Of a stretch of 64,000 nt of DNA, positions 8,426 to 16,574 are shown piece after piece (within the stretch, counting starts at the first letter, position 1; every line of letters begins with the position of its first letter). This stretch comes from Cytophagales bacterium (GTDB lineage: Bacteria > Bacteroidota > Bacteroidia > Cytophagales > Spirosomataceae). The stretch covers positions 1 to 64,000 of the forward strand of contig JAAFKE010000011.1 of the NCBI GenBank assembly GCA_013298215.1, written 5' to 3'. A program made the position numbers and the translations under genes. The notes below the pieces were generated by a model that worked only from the letters and a program-made list of their open reading frames with translations, was not told where the DNA came from and searched no databases.

Positions 8426-8593
8426 ATGAAGGAATATTTTTCACTTTTCGCCTGGTCTGTCTTTACTGCATCTGGCTGTCACTTCCTGATGAACAACGAT
8501 AATGACAAAGTTCAGAAAGTTCTTTACGGGTTATGGATATGTATCGGAATTATTAACTTTTTCACTAAGCTGATGGTGGTTATTCGTAAATAA
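8426..8593 (+). CDS. Small membrane protein, 55 aa
   Basis: Unrecognised. The ATG at 8426 starts a 55-residue ORF with two hydrophobic stretches: about 4-22 (including a WSVFTASGCHF segment) and about 35-53 (LYGLWICIGIINFF, then KLMVVIRK). A charged loop NNDNDK joins them, which predicts a two-helix hairpin. It starts 44 nt after the preceding small ORF on the same strand. No homologue can be named. It may be expressed with the other small ORFs of this island. Confidence 0.4.
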   Translation: MKEYFSLFAWSVFTASGCHFLMNNDNDKVQKVLYGLWICIGIINFFTKLMVVIRK

Positions 8594-8609
8594 CGACGGC
8601 TTCGATATT

Positions 8610-8723
8610 ATGTGGTTGATCTATGTATTTGTGTGAACAGGTTGTTACACAGTGCTTTACTTATTTTTAACGGGAATTATCATTGGAGCTACAACGGCTC
8701 ATCTCGGCAAAATACTGCACTAA
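8610..8723 (+). pseudogene. Possible small membrane ORF with in-frame TGA
   Basis: From the ATG at 8610 the frame reads MWLIYVFV, then TGA at 8634-8636, then continues in the same frame to a stop at 8723 as a hydrophobic peptide (VLYLFLTGIIIGATTAHLGKILH). Either a small gene was broken by a nonsense change, or the second half starts at GTG or is not a gene. The resemblance in form to its small membrane-protein neighbours is the only support. Confidence 0.2.
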
Positions 8724-8898
8724 AAATTAGTTGAATAGGAATATTTTCTCTCAAAAGTAGCGTTACTGTTGGCTTTACTCCACAACCAACTTTGTACCGA
8801 CCAAACGCCCTACCCATACGGCTTGGGCGTAGAAGCGCGGCTTTCTGACTTTTAAATTCAAAACAAAAATTCTTTCAACCGTGGATTTTCTAACTAAA

Positions 8899-9012
8899 AT
8901 GTACTCCCCATCAGAGATGGACAGCCTCATCAGGGCTTGTTTCTGGGCCTTCATCATTGGATGCCTTTCGGGGGCAGCCGTGGTTCTTTGTTTGCTTAGG
9001 ACGAGTGTTTAA
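8899..9012 (+). CDS. Small membrane protein, 37 aa
   Basis: Unrecognised. The ATG at 8899 gives 37 residues (a GTG at 8881 would add six): a short acidic N-terminus (PSEMDSLIR), then one helix at about 13-33 (ACFWAFIIGCLSGAAVVLCLL) and a basic end. It is the last of the small ORFs following the XRE gene and precedes a terminator hairpin at 9069-9109, so the island has a clear transcriptional end. An opposite-strand 60-codon ORF overlaps it and looks like a shadow. Confidence 0.35.
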   Translation: MYSPSEMDSLIRACFWAFIIGCLSGAAVVLCLLRTSV

Positions 9013-9068
9013 TTGCGCGAGTAACCCTCGTAAGGGTTAATTTCTTTACGAAGAAATCACCCAAAAGA

Positions 9069-9109
9069 GCAAAAGCGGTAGAAAATGATTTATTTTCTAC
9101 CGCTTTTGC
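9069..9109 (+). terminator. Intrinsic terminator after the small-ORF island
   Basis: A perfect 18-bp stem (arms 9069-9086 and 9092-9109, 5-nt loop) built on AAAGCGGTAGAAAAT, followed by TTTT. It closes the run of small ORFs from 8241. Confidence 0.8.
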
Positions 9110-9425
9110 TTTTAAAACCCGTGCCTCAAATATGCCCAAAGTCAAAGAACCGCTTTTTGGTGCATATTTTCACCTGCGACATCAACAGTACACATTTACC
9201 CTACGCTCCTTTTATTACTATGCCTCAGACTTTTGGTGGATTCATGTCTGGCTGCATTTGTGTAGCATATGGTTGTTTTTTAGATTTTCTGACCAGATTT
9301 CTGGGTACGCAAATGAAGGTCTGAAAAACATAATATTGCCTTAATTCGCTTTTCCATACTTTTGAGAGTCGTACAAAATATTTGTGTTTGCTTCAATTGA
9401 AATATCCCCCAAAATATTTGATCCA
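9110..9425. other. Non-coding gap before the nuclease gene
   Basis: Beyond the terminator, this stretch (part of a 413-bp gap from 9013) holds a 70-codon ORF (9132-9344, rich in aromatic residues) with no recognisable family or start signal, which I do not call, and a likely promoter at 9336-9364. Nothing else stands out. Confidence 0.4.
9336..9364 (+). promoter_or_regulatory. Predicted promoter of the nuclease gene
   Basis: TTG at 9336-9338, an 18-nt spacer (one short of the usual range) and TACTTTTG at 9357-9364. It predicts a leader of about 55 nt to the ATG at 9426. Confidence 0.45.
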
Positions 9426-12400
9426 ATGAAAAAAAACATACAAAACTGCCTTCGATTCGTTGGAGCCATTTGTCTTTTGGCCAGCCTACAAGGCTACTCG
9501 CAAGTTTCCCTCACAGAAGCCAGTAATGCTGCTTCGCAAGATTTCAATACCTTGGCTTCATCAGGAACCAATGCCTGGACGGACAACAGCGTATTGTCGG
9601 GCTGGTACGCAAATCATACGGGTTTATCCAACTACTTAATTGGGACAGGAAGTGCCGTCACTGGGGGATTGTACAGTTTTGGGGCTTCCGCTGCCACTGA
9701 CAGGGCACTTGGTTCGGTTTGTTCAAACGGCACTGGCGCAATCAGGCACGGAGTTCGCGTAAAAAATAATGGTGCCAGCAACATTACTTCGCTCACCGTT
9801 GCCTACACGGGCGAGCAATGGCGGAATGGTGGCAATACAACTGCCCATAAATTGGATTTTGCTTATTCCAACCCAGCCGCTACCGTTACTTCAGTAACAG
9901 TTGGCACTTTTATAGACCTCAATACCCTGGACTTTACGGGGCCAATTGCCACCGCTACCACCGCCGCTTTGGATGGCAATGCTGCTGCCAACCGAACCGT
10001 TATTGCGGCGCAAACTATTACGGTAACAATTCCCGCTGGACAAGAAATTATGCTTCGTTGGGAAGATTTGAATGATACAGGGAATGACCACGGACTGGCA
10101 GTTGATGACTTGACTGTAACGGCCACTTTTTCTGGTTCATCTACCGACGTTCCGCCCACGGTTTCCTCTACTATTCCTGCCAACAACGCCATGAGCGTGG
10201 CCGTTGCTGCTACCATCACCATTAATTTTAGCGAGGCCGTTGATGTAGCGGCGAGTGCTTTTTCTGTTTCTCCCAGTGTTACTTTCACTACCTCGCCCGC
10301 CTTGCCCGCCACCAACGTAACTTCGGTGGTTTTGACTCCTTCGGCCAGTTTGGCCAACGCCACCGCTTATACCGTTGCGACCGATGCCACCAAAGTAACC
10401 GACAAAGACGGCACCGCCGACCAAATGGCGGCCAATAACGTATTTAGTTTTACGACCATTGCGGCACCAGGTGCTTGCGCCGTTACCAATCTCATTTCGG
10501 CCATTCAGGGCAGCGGTTCGACAGCGGCTTTAACGGGAACACGCACCATTCAAGGAATTGTGGTAAGCGATTTTCAGAACGTAACGGGTACTACCAACCT
10601 CGGTGGTTTTTACGTGCAAGAAGAAACCGCCGATTCGGACGGCAACCCTGCTACTTCCGAAGGTATTTTTGTCTTTGAAGGCACGGGTGCTTTCTTAACC
10701 AACGTGGCCGTTGGCGATAGAGTTTGCATTACGGGAACGGTAGCTGAGTTTACCAGTTCAACATCAAGTCTTACGCAAATGACCGTTTCTGCGGCTGCTA
10801 ATATCGTTGTTTCGAGTTCGGGTAATGCGTTGCCCGCCGCTACTTCGGTTCAGCTGCCCGTGGCCAACGTGAGCGATTTGGAACGCTACGAAGGAATGTT
10901 GGTCAATTTGAGTGCCAGTACTGGTAACTTAGTTGTGACGGAGAATTTCCAACTGGGGCGTTTTGGGCAATTAATTTTGGCGACTAATGGCAGCAGCAAC
11001 CAAACAGGAACCGATGCCCGCTTGGACCAATATACCCAGTATAACTTACCAAGTACCAGCGGTTACGCCACTTATTTGGCCGATATTGCCAAACGCAGAA
11101 TCTATTTAGACGACGGTCGCGGCGTGCAAAACCCCGACCCAATTATTTTTGGTCGGGGCGGCAACCCTTTGAGTGCCGCTAATACCCTGCGCGGCGGCGA
11201 CGAAGTGGCAACTGTTGCAGGTATTCTGGACGAGCGTTTCGAGGGCTATCGCATTCAAACCCTCACCAGTCCTAATTTTTTGGCTACCAATGCCCGCTCA
11301 ACAACGCCACCCAGCGTGGGCGCATCTACCCTCAAAGTAGCGAGTTTCAACGTGCTTAACTATTTCAACGGCAACGGCTCAGGCGGTGGATTTCCTACTC
11401 CGCGTGGGGCCAATAATGCCGCAGAGTTTACGCGCCAACGCGATAAGATTATCAGTGCCATCGTTGGCACAGGAGCCGACGTGTTGGGGCTGATGGAATT
11501 GGAAGACGATGGCTATGGTTCAGCCAGTGCCATTCAAGATTTGGTGAATGGACTAAATGCCGTAGCTGGTGCGGGTACTTATACTTTTGTTAATCCGGGC
11601 GATATTTCGAGCGACGAAATTACGGTAGGTATAGTCTACAAACCCGCTGCCGTAGAATTAGTGGGTGCGGCAGCCGCCATACCATTTGCATTCGGTACTG
11701 GTTCTTTTACGGTAGTGGGTCGCCGCTCATTGGCCCAAACCATCAAACAAAAATCGAACAACGAAATTTTTACTTTGGTAGTGAGTCACTTCAAATCGAA
11801 AGGATCGAGTTCGGGTGGGGCAGGCGATGCCGATGCAAACGACGGACAGGCGCTTTCTAACGGCACGCGCACCCGCCAAGCCACCGATTTGAAAGATTGG
11901 CTGGCCACCAAACCCACTGGCACAAACGACACCGACTATTTGGTGCTTGGCGACTTAAACGCCTATTCCAAAGAAGACCCGCTTACTACCCTGGCCACGG
12001 CAGGATACAACAATTTGTTGCCCGCTGCTTCTTATTCTTACGTTTTTGACGGCCAAACGGGTTCGCTCGACCACGCCCTCGGAACGGGCAGTCTGGCTTC
12101 CCAAATGACTGGGGCTGACGACTGGCACATCAACGCCGACGAACCTACTGCGTTGGACTACAACACCGAGTTTAAAACGGCAGGCCAAGTTACGAGTTTA
12201 TACAACACAAGCCCTTTCCGCTCTTCCGACCACGATGCCATTTTGATTGGCCTAAACCTACAAACTTGCATCAGTCCAGTGGCTTTCAACGTAACAGGCG
12301 GCGGAACAATTTGCAATGGTGTAGGCGTTGCCGTGGGTCTTTCTAATTCAGAAACGGGCGTAACTTACCAGCTAAAAAATGGTGCTACCAACGTCGGCAG

Positions 12401-12722
12401 TCCTGTTTCAGGAACGGGAGCCACCCTTGCTTTTGGGAACCAAACCACCGCAGGTACGTACAGCGTGGAGGCCACCAGAACAAGCGGTAGTTGCGTGGGT
12501 ATGATGTTGGGAACTGCCGTAGTTGCGCTACCGCAACCAACCCTTAATTTGACCTTAAACATCAATTCGGGAACGATTGTGTACGTGGCTGACCAAATTA
12601 CCGCCATCAACCAAGTGATGAGTTCGACGGTAGAATACCGAGGCGCGCAGTCGGTGATGTTACAGCCTGGTTTTGTGGCATCGGGGAATGTTTTCAGGGC
12701 GTTTATTGGCGGCTGTAATTAA
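9426..12722 (+). CDS. Secreted ExeM/NucH-type extracellular endonuclease
   Basis: Probable extracellular DNase for nutrient or biofilm DNA. In the 1098-residue product: signal peptide (1 to about 26, GYSQ); an N-terminal extracellular domain; an Ig-like Big_5 domain at about 241-343 (PPTVSSTIPANNA start); an OB-fold domain of the YhcR type at about 350-470; and an endonuclease/exonuclease/phosphatase domain at about 635-941. The last has its catalytic signatures: VASFNVLNYF, LMELED, LGDLNAYSKEDP, LDHALG and SSDHDAI. The C-terminus (about 1045-1098, ending LQPGFVASGNVFRAFIGGC) resembles the coathanger-stack tail of Cytophagales surface proteins and may anchor or sort it. The ATG at 9426 follows a longer in-frame lead that would spoil the signal peptide. 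A LytTR gene follows by 13 bp. Confidence 0.92.
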   Translation: MKKNIQNCLRFVGAICLLASLQGYSQVSLTEASNAASQDFNTLASSGTNAWTDNSVLSGWYANHTGLSNYLIGTGSAVTGGLYSFGASAATDRALGSVCSNGTGAIRHGVRVKNNGASNITSLTVAYTGEQWRNGGNTTAHKLDFAYSNPAATVTSVTVGTFIDLNTLDFTGPIATATTAALDGNAAANRTVIAAQTITVTIPAGQEIMLRWEDLNDTGNDHGLAVDDLTVTATFSGSSTDVPPTVSSTIPANNAMSVAVAATITINFSEAVDVAASAFSVSPSVTFTTSPALPATNVTSVVLTPSASLANATAYTVATDATKVTDKDGTADQMAANNVFSFTTIAAPGACAVTNLISAIQGSGSTAALTGTRTIQGIVVSDFQNVTGTTNLGGFYVQEETADSDGNPATSEGIFVFEGTGAFLTNVAVGDRVCITGTVAEFTSSTSSLTQMTVSAAANIVVSSSGNALPAATSVQLPVANVSDLERYEGMLVNLSASTGNLVVTENFQLGRFGQLILATNGSSNQTGTDARLDQYTQYNLPSTSGYATYLADIAKRRIYLDDGRGVQNPDPIIFGRGGNPLSAANTLRGGDEVATVAGILDERFEGYRIQTLTSPNFLATNARSTTPPSVGASTLKVASFNVLNYFNGNGSGGGFPTPRGANNAAEFTRQRDKIISAIVGTGADVLGLMELEDDGYGSASAIQDLVNGLNAVAGAGTYTFVNPGDISSDEITVGIVYKPAAVELVGAAAAIPFAFGTGSFTVVGRRSLAQTIKQKSNNEIFTLVVSHFKSKGSSSGGAGDADANDGQALSNGTRTRQATDLKDWLATKPTGTNDTDYLVLGDLNAYSKEDPLTTLATAGYNNLLPAASYSYVFDGQTGSLDHALGTGSLASQMTGADDWHINADEPTALDYNTEFKTAGQVTSLYNTSPFRSSDHDAILIGLNLQTCISPVAFNVTGGGTICNGVGVAVGLSNSETGVTYQLKNGATNVGSPVSGTGATLAFGNQTTAGTYSVEATRTSGSCVGMMLGTAVVALPQPTLNLTLNINSGTIVYVADQITAINQVMSSTVEYRGAQSVMLQPGFVASGNVFRAFIGGCN

Positions 12723-12735
12723 AAACATTGACACA

Positions 12736-13083
12736 ATGAACACCATCTCGCTTCCTTCCCAATACTACAACTACAACCATCAGCTCCCTTTTGACTGGTT
12801 GCAAGTTTTGCGCTTAGAAGCCCATCGCAATTATACGGCGTTTATCCTCAAAAATGGAGATAAATACCTTTCTACCAAAACGTTAGGAAACTACGAACCT
12901 TTTTTGCCCCCCTATTTTATTCGCATTCACAAGAGTTTTATCGTGAACGCAGAGGCCATTTTAAGGGTCAATCATTCTGCTAAAACCATTTTGTTGCAAG
13001 ACGGTTTTATTATTAATGTTGCCCGCAGGCGTTGGAAATCAGTACGTACAAAAAACTTCCAGAGTAGTCCGAGTGCCGTCTAA
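12736..13083 (+). CDS. LytTR-domain DNA-binding protein without receiver
   Basis: The 115-residue protein is essentially one LytTR DNA-binding domain: LQVLRLEAHRNYTAF near the start, then YLSTKTLGNYEPFLPP and FIRIHKSFIVN, the usual beta-strand/recognition pattern. No receiver, membrane or sensor part is present, so it would act alone or with an unlinked sensor. It begins 13 bp after the secreted nuclease and is probably co-transcribed, which makes control of the nuclease or of DNA uptake a reasonable guess. The C-terminal RRRWKSVRTK tail is basic. Confidence 0.85.
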   Translation: MNTISLPSQYYNYNHQLPFDWLQVLRLEAHRNYTAFILKNGDKYLSTKTLGNYEPFLPPYFIRIHKSFIVNAEAILRVNHSAKTILLQDGFIINVARRRWKSVRTKNFQSSPSAV

Positions 13084-13156
13084 TGCAATTTCTAAACGCG
13101 GTAATCTTACCCCGGCATGGTTGCAGTATTTTTTATTACACTACATTTGCGTCAGT

Positions 13157-13410
13157 TTTAGGTGCTGGTTGTCCGCAAGCCTTGCGGACTATGCAGCTTA
13201 ATAGGGAATTTGGTGCAAAACCAAAGCTGTTCCCGCAACTGTGAGTTCTGTTACAAATTGCTTTTTCTACTTTCGCCACTGGTTTTGTGTTGGTTCATAA
13301 AAGAGGGTCGGGTGCGGTGCTTTCGCTGCAACGCAACGCCCACAAAACCGCCACATAAAAAACTGGGAAGGCCACAAAAGCAACGGAACAAGTCAGGAGA
13401 CCTGCCTAAG
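13157..13410 (+). promoter_or_regulatory. Cobalamin (B12) riboswitch aptamer
   Basis: The conserved core is plain: GGGAATTTGGTGCAAAACC (13204-13222), GCTGTTCCCGCAACTGTGA (13226-13244) containing the B12 box, and AGTCAGGAGACCTGCC (13391-13406). Adenosyl- or methylcobalamin binding would repress the genes downstream, a BtuB-like receptor and a BtuG-like lipoprotein, which fits exactly. About 145 nt separate the B12 box from the CAGGAGACCTGCC block, longer than in compact members, so one peripheral helix is probably extended. It fills most of the 423-bp gap after the LytTR gene. Confidence 0.93.
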
Positions 13411-13435
13411 ATCATTCTTGGTTGCCGTGTACGGA

Positions 13436-13509
13436 GGATGCACCCAGCCGAGCGTTCGATTTCATTTTCATAACTTGGTTTTGTGCCGAGGCATCCTGAT
13501 AGGTGCATG
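13436..13509 (+). promoter_or_regulatory. Riboswitch expression platform masking the btuB start
   Basis: ATGCACC at 13438-13444 is the exact complement of GGTGCAT at 13502-13508, which includes the first two bases of the ATG at 13507. An overlapping GGATGC at 13436-13441 is the complement of GCATCC at 13491-13496. The pairings are mutually exclusive, as expected for a translational on/off switch. Pairing is seen in sequence; the switching is inferred. Confidence 0.6.
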
Positions 13510-15444
13510 ATTTTGGGTATTTACACCAAAAGACTTATTTGCGTCTGGCTGTTTTTGCTGCCAGTACATGCCACGTTTGCCCAACCCGACAGCACGCGCA
13601 ACCTGCCCACCGCAACGGTGCGGGGCTACGCGCCCGAGCGGTTTATGGGCGGTCTCAAAATTCAGCGCGCCGACTCCGCCCTGGCCGAGGTGTACAGGTT
13701 TCAGACCCTGGCCGATTTTTTAGCCACCCAAGCTCCGCTTCAACTCAAAAACTACGGCGCGGGGCAGCTCACCACGGTGGGGTTTAGAGGCACGTCGGCC
13801 AACCACACGGCGGTGCTCTGGAACGGCATAAACATCAATTCACCCACACTCGGCCAAACCGATTTTTCGACCATTCCGATGGCGGGTTTCGACCAGCTTT
13901 CGGTGCAGTACGGCGCGGCTGCCAGCTGCGTGGGCACAGATGCCGTGGGCGGGAGCGTTTTGCTGGGATCGGTGCCAAACTTCAAAAAAATGGGCGCGGT
14001 GTCGGTTCAGCTCGGCCAGCGGTGGGCCAGTTTTGGCAACCACCAAACGCAAGCGGGCGTTCGTTTTGCGTCGGTGTTGGGTGCCAACTGGCGGCTGTCG
14101 AGCAAAACGTTGCTCTACGGCGGGCGGCTCAACAACCGCTTTCCACACGCCGAACGGCGCGGCTACCCCATCGAACCATCTCTGACGACCCAAAACGGTT
14201 TGGTACAAGATTTTTATTTTAGAAATAAACAAGCGCATCAATTTTCTGTAAACATCTGGCTGTCAGACAACAAGCTAACCTTAGCGCCTAACGATGCCGT
14301 GAGCCGCGAGACAACCCGCACGCAGGCATACCGTTTTTTGGGCAATTACGAAGCGGGCAAACTGCTGTTGCGGGCGGGTTTTATTCGGGATCTGATCGAC
14401 TACGGAAAAGGCCCAGACTTTGACACTTCCCCCAGCCATTCGCAAACCGATCGGTTTATTGCCCGGGCCGAACGCGAGTTTGACCTCGCCAAGCCCAGAA
14501 TAACCGCGCGGCTGGGTGGCGAAGTGGTGCATTATCGCACCCAAACGGACGGATACGGCAACAGCGTAATCTCAGAAAACCGCGCCGATTTGTACGCCCT
14601 ACTTCGCTACCAACCCACCGACAAATGGCTCGTTTCGTTGAACCTACGACAAGCCTTCGTTACGCGCTTCGACCCACCTTTCACGCCATCGCTCGGAACC
14701 GAATGTCGCCTTAAAAATACTGATAGTCAGACTATTACTCTAAAAGCCAACGCTGGCCGTAGCTACCGCGTACCAACGCTCAACGAACGCTACTGGCGCA
14801 CACTGGGCAACCCAGACGTGCGCCCCGAGAGTGGTTTTAACAAAGAAGTGGGGGTGGAAATAAAACAAAAACCATCGCCCAGATTAAGCGTATCGAGTAA
14901 CTTGACGGTTTTTCACAATCGGATGGACGACTGGACCTACTGGAACCCCGACCGAGGCTACCGCGTAGAAAACTTGCAATTGGTGGTGGCACGCGGAGTA
15001 GAGTTGCAGGCCAGTGGCGCCTATAAATCGGCGGGTTTGCTGGCGGGTTTTTTCGCGCAGTATGCCCTCACGCGCAGCTCGCAAGAGCGCATTTATGACC
15101 CCACAGCGCAGGATGTAGTGGGCAAGCAGCTCGTTTATTTGCCTCTCCACACGGGTTCGGCCAATGTTTTTGTGGAGTTTCCGAAGTTATCTAAACTAAA
15201 ACAAACGCGCCTCACCGTGCTTTGGCAGGGCAGCAGCCGGCGCTATTATACCTTCGACAACAGCAAGTATATCGACGGTTTTCAGCTCGTGAACCTCGTG
15301 GCAGAAACCAGCGTAGAGACCGCAAAAACCCGCGCCAAAATAAGTGTTCAGGCCGATAATATTTTCGATGCGCTCTACCTGAACGTCAAACGCAACGCCA
15401 TGCCTGGCCGCAGTTTTGCCATAAATTTCAATTTTATTTTTTAA
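13507..15444 (+). CDS. TonB-dependent vitamin B12 receptor (BtuB-like)
   Basis: Outer-membrane receptor importing cobalamin with TonB energy. The 645 residues begin with a signal peptide (1 to about 25, HATFAQ), a plug domain at about 35-150 (LADFLATQAPLQLKNYGAGQ, FRGTSANHTAVLWNGI, VGGSVLLGS) and a 22-strand-type barrel ending in aromatic FNFIF. The start at 13507 was chosen because it gives the signal peptide and lies in the riboswitch expression platform. B12 specificity is inferred from the upstream cobalamin riboswitch and the downstream BtuG-like gene, since the receptor sequence alone only shows the family. It is shorter than SusC-type receptors and lacks their carboxypeptidase-like N-terminal domain, as is normal for BtuB. 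Confidence 0.9.
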   Translation: MILGIYTKRLICVWLFLLPVHATFAQPDSTRNLPTATVRGYAPERFMGGLKIQRADSALAEVYRFQTLADFLATQAPLQLKNYGAGQLTTVGFRGTSANHTAVLWNGININSPTLGQTDFSTIPMAGFDQLSVQYGAAASCVGTDAVGGSVLLGSVPNFKKMGAVSVQLGQRWASFGNHQTQAGVRFASVLGANWRLSSKTLLYGGRLNNRFPHAERRGYPIEPSLTTQNGLVQDFYFRNKQAHQFSVNIWLSDNKLTLAPNDAVSRETTRTQAYRFLGNYEAGKLLLRAGFIRDLIDYGKGPDFDTSPSHSQTDRFIARAEREFDLAKPRITARLGGEVVHYRTQTDGYGNSVISENRADLYALLRYQPTDKWLVSLNLRQAFVTRFDPPFTPSLGTECRLKNTDSQTITLKANAGRSYRVPTLNERYWRTLGNPDVRPESGFNKEVGVEIKQKPSPRLSVSSNLTVFHNRMDDWTYWNPDRGYRVENLQLVVARGVELQASGAYKSAGLLAGFFAQYALTRSSQERIYDPTAQDVVGKQLVYLPLHTGSANVFVEFPKLSKLKQTRLTVLWQGSSRRYYTFDNSKYIDGFQLVNLVAETSVETAKTRAKISVQADNIFDALYLNVKRNAMPGRSFAINFNFIF

Positions 15445-15469
15445 ATTTTTACGCTATAATACACTCAAA

Positions 15470-16558
15470 ATGAACGCACTAAAACAATTATTTTACGCCG
15501 CAATTATCACCCTCGCGCTGGCATCTTGCGGCAAAAATCCAGAACCCAGCCAACCCTACGACGACGGAGTGTTGGTAATAAATGTGGGAAATTTTTTGGA
15601 CAATAACGGCTCTCTTTCTTTGCTAAAACGAGACACGAAAACGGCAGATTTGGATGTTTTTACGAAAGAAAATGCCCGCCCACTAACGGGTGGAATCAGC
15701 GGATATGCCGAGATAGACGGCAAGGGAATCATCTTGGTCGATAACGCAACGGCGGGTTTAGACAAGGTCGAAATAGTGAATGCCCGCACCCTAAAATCGG
15801 TGGCTACGCTTACCGCCCCCGACATTGAAAACCCGCGTGCGGTGGTGGGCGTGGGCACCAGCAAGGCGTATGTGTCGTGCTGGGGAGCCACGGGTTCGGG
15901 CGCGAATTTTTTTGCTAATTCAGGCTACGTAGCCGTTATTGACTTGATTACCAATAAGTTAATTAAAAAAATAGCCGTGCAAAAAGGCGCGGAGGGGATT
16001 GTAATTGTGGGCAATCAGGCTTTTGTGGGTGGCACGGGTGGCGACCGACTCATTAACGTGATCGACATGGCCCGAGACGAAGCCACCGCCACCATTGCCG
16101 CTGGTGCGGGAGATGCGGGCGAATTGCGCGTGGACGCGAACAACAAAATTTGGACATTTGTTGGCCGCGAAGCCGTCCGGATCGACCCTGCCTCGCGCAC
16201 CATCGAAGCCAGGATTAGGGTTGGAACAAGCACCACCAAAAGCCCAGGAAACTTGACGATGAGCGCCGACCGAAAGACCATGTTTTTTACCCATACTTTT
16301 TTCGATGCCGCCGATAATTTTAAACAAAAAGGCGAAATGTACAGTTTTAACGTTGCTGATCCCGTGATAGCAGCCAACGCGCCAGTAGTTAGTCGGGTGT
16401 TCACGGGCCTTGGATTTGATCCTGAAAGCAACTTGCTCTACGCTGGCTTCACGCCAAGTTTTAAACAAGCGGGCTTTGTTTTTCGTTATCAATCTAATGG
16501 CCAGTTGGTCGACTCGGTTAAGGTAGAGATTGCGCCGAGCGGCTTTTGGTTTAAATAG
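15470..16558 (+). CDS. BtuG-like surface lipoprotein (DUF5074/YncE-type beta propeller)
   Basis: Probable surface-exposed B12-capture lipoprotein. The 362 residues start with a lipoprotein signal whose lipobox LASC places the lipidated Cys at 20. The rest shows seven-bladed-propeller-like repeats (VLVINVGNF, GYVAVIDLITNKL, RLINVIDMARDEATATI, KIWTFVGREAVRIDP). In Bacteroides, BtuG proteins of this form lie beside btuB and bind B12 very tightly before passing it to the receptor. The gene begins 25 bp after btuB, under the same cobalamin riboswitch. The propeller family is broad, so the B12 role rests on context more than on identifiable ligand residues. Confidence 0.8.
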   Translation: MNALKQLFYAAIITLALASCGKNPEPSQPYDDGVLVINVGNFLDNNGSLSLLKRDTKTADLDVFTKENARPLTGGISGYAEIDGKGIILVDNATAGLDKVEIVNARTLKSVATLTAPDIENPRAVVGVGTSKAYVSCWGATGSGANFFANSGYVAVIDLITNKLIKKIAVQKGAEGIVIVGNQAFVGGTGGDRLINVIDMARDEATATIAAGAGDAGELRVDANNKIWTFVGREAVRIDPASRTIEARIRVGTSTTKSPGNLTMSADRKTMFFTHTFFDAADNFKQKGEMYSFNVADPVIAANAPVVSRVFTGLGFDPESNLLYAGFTPSFKQAGFVFRYQSNGQLVDSVKVEIAPSGFWFK

Positions 16559-16574
16559 TTTAAAATTAGTCATT

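Noticed and set aside
8775-8957. 60-codon minus-strand ORF in the small-ORF island
   Set aside because: It overlaps the better 37-codon membrane ORF on the other strand and has no start signal or domain.
9132-9344. 70-codon ORF before the nuclease gene
   Set aside because: No start signal and no known family, and it competes with another frame. It could be real, but support is too thin.
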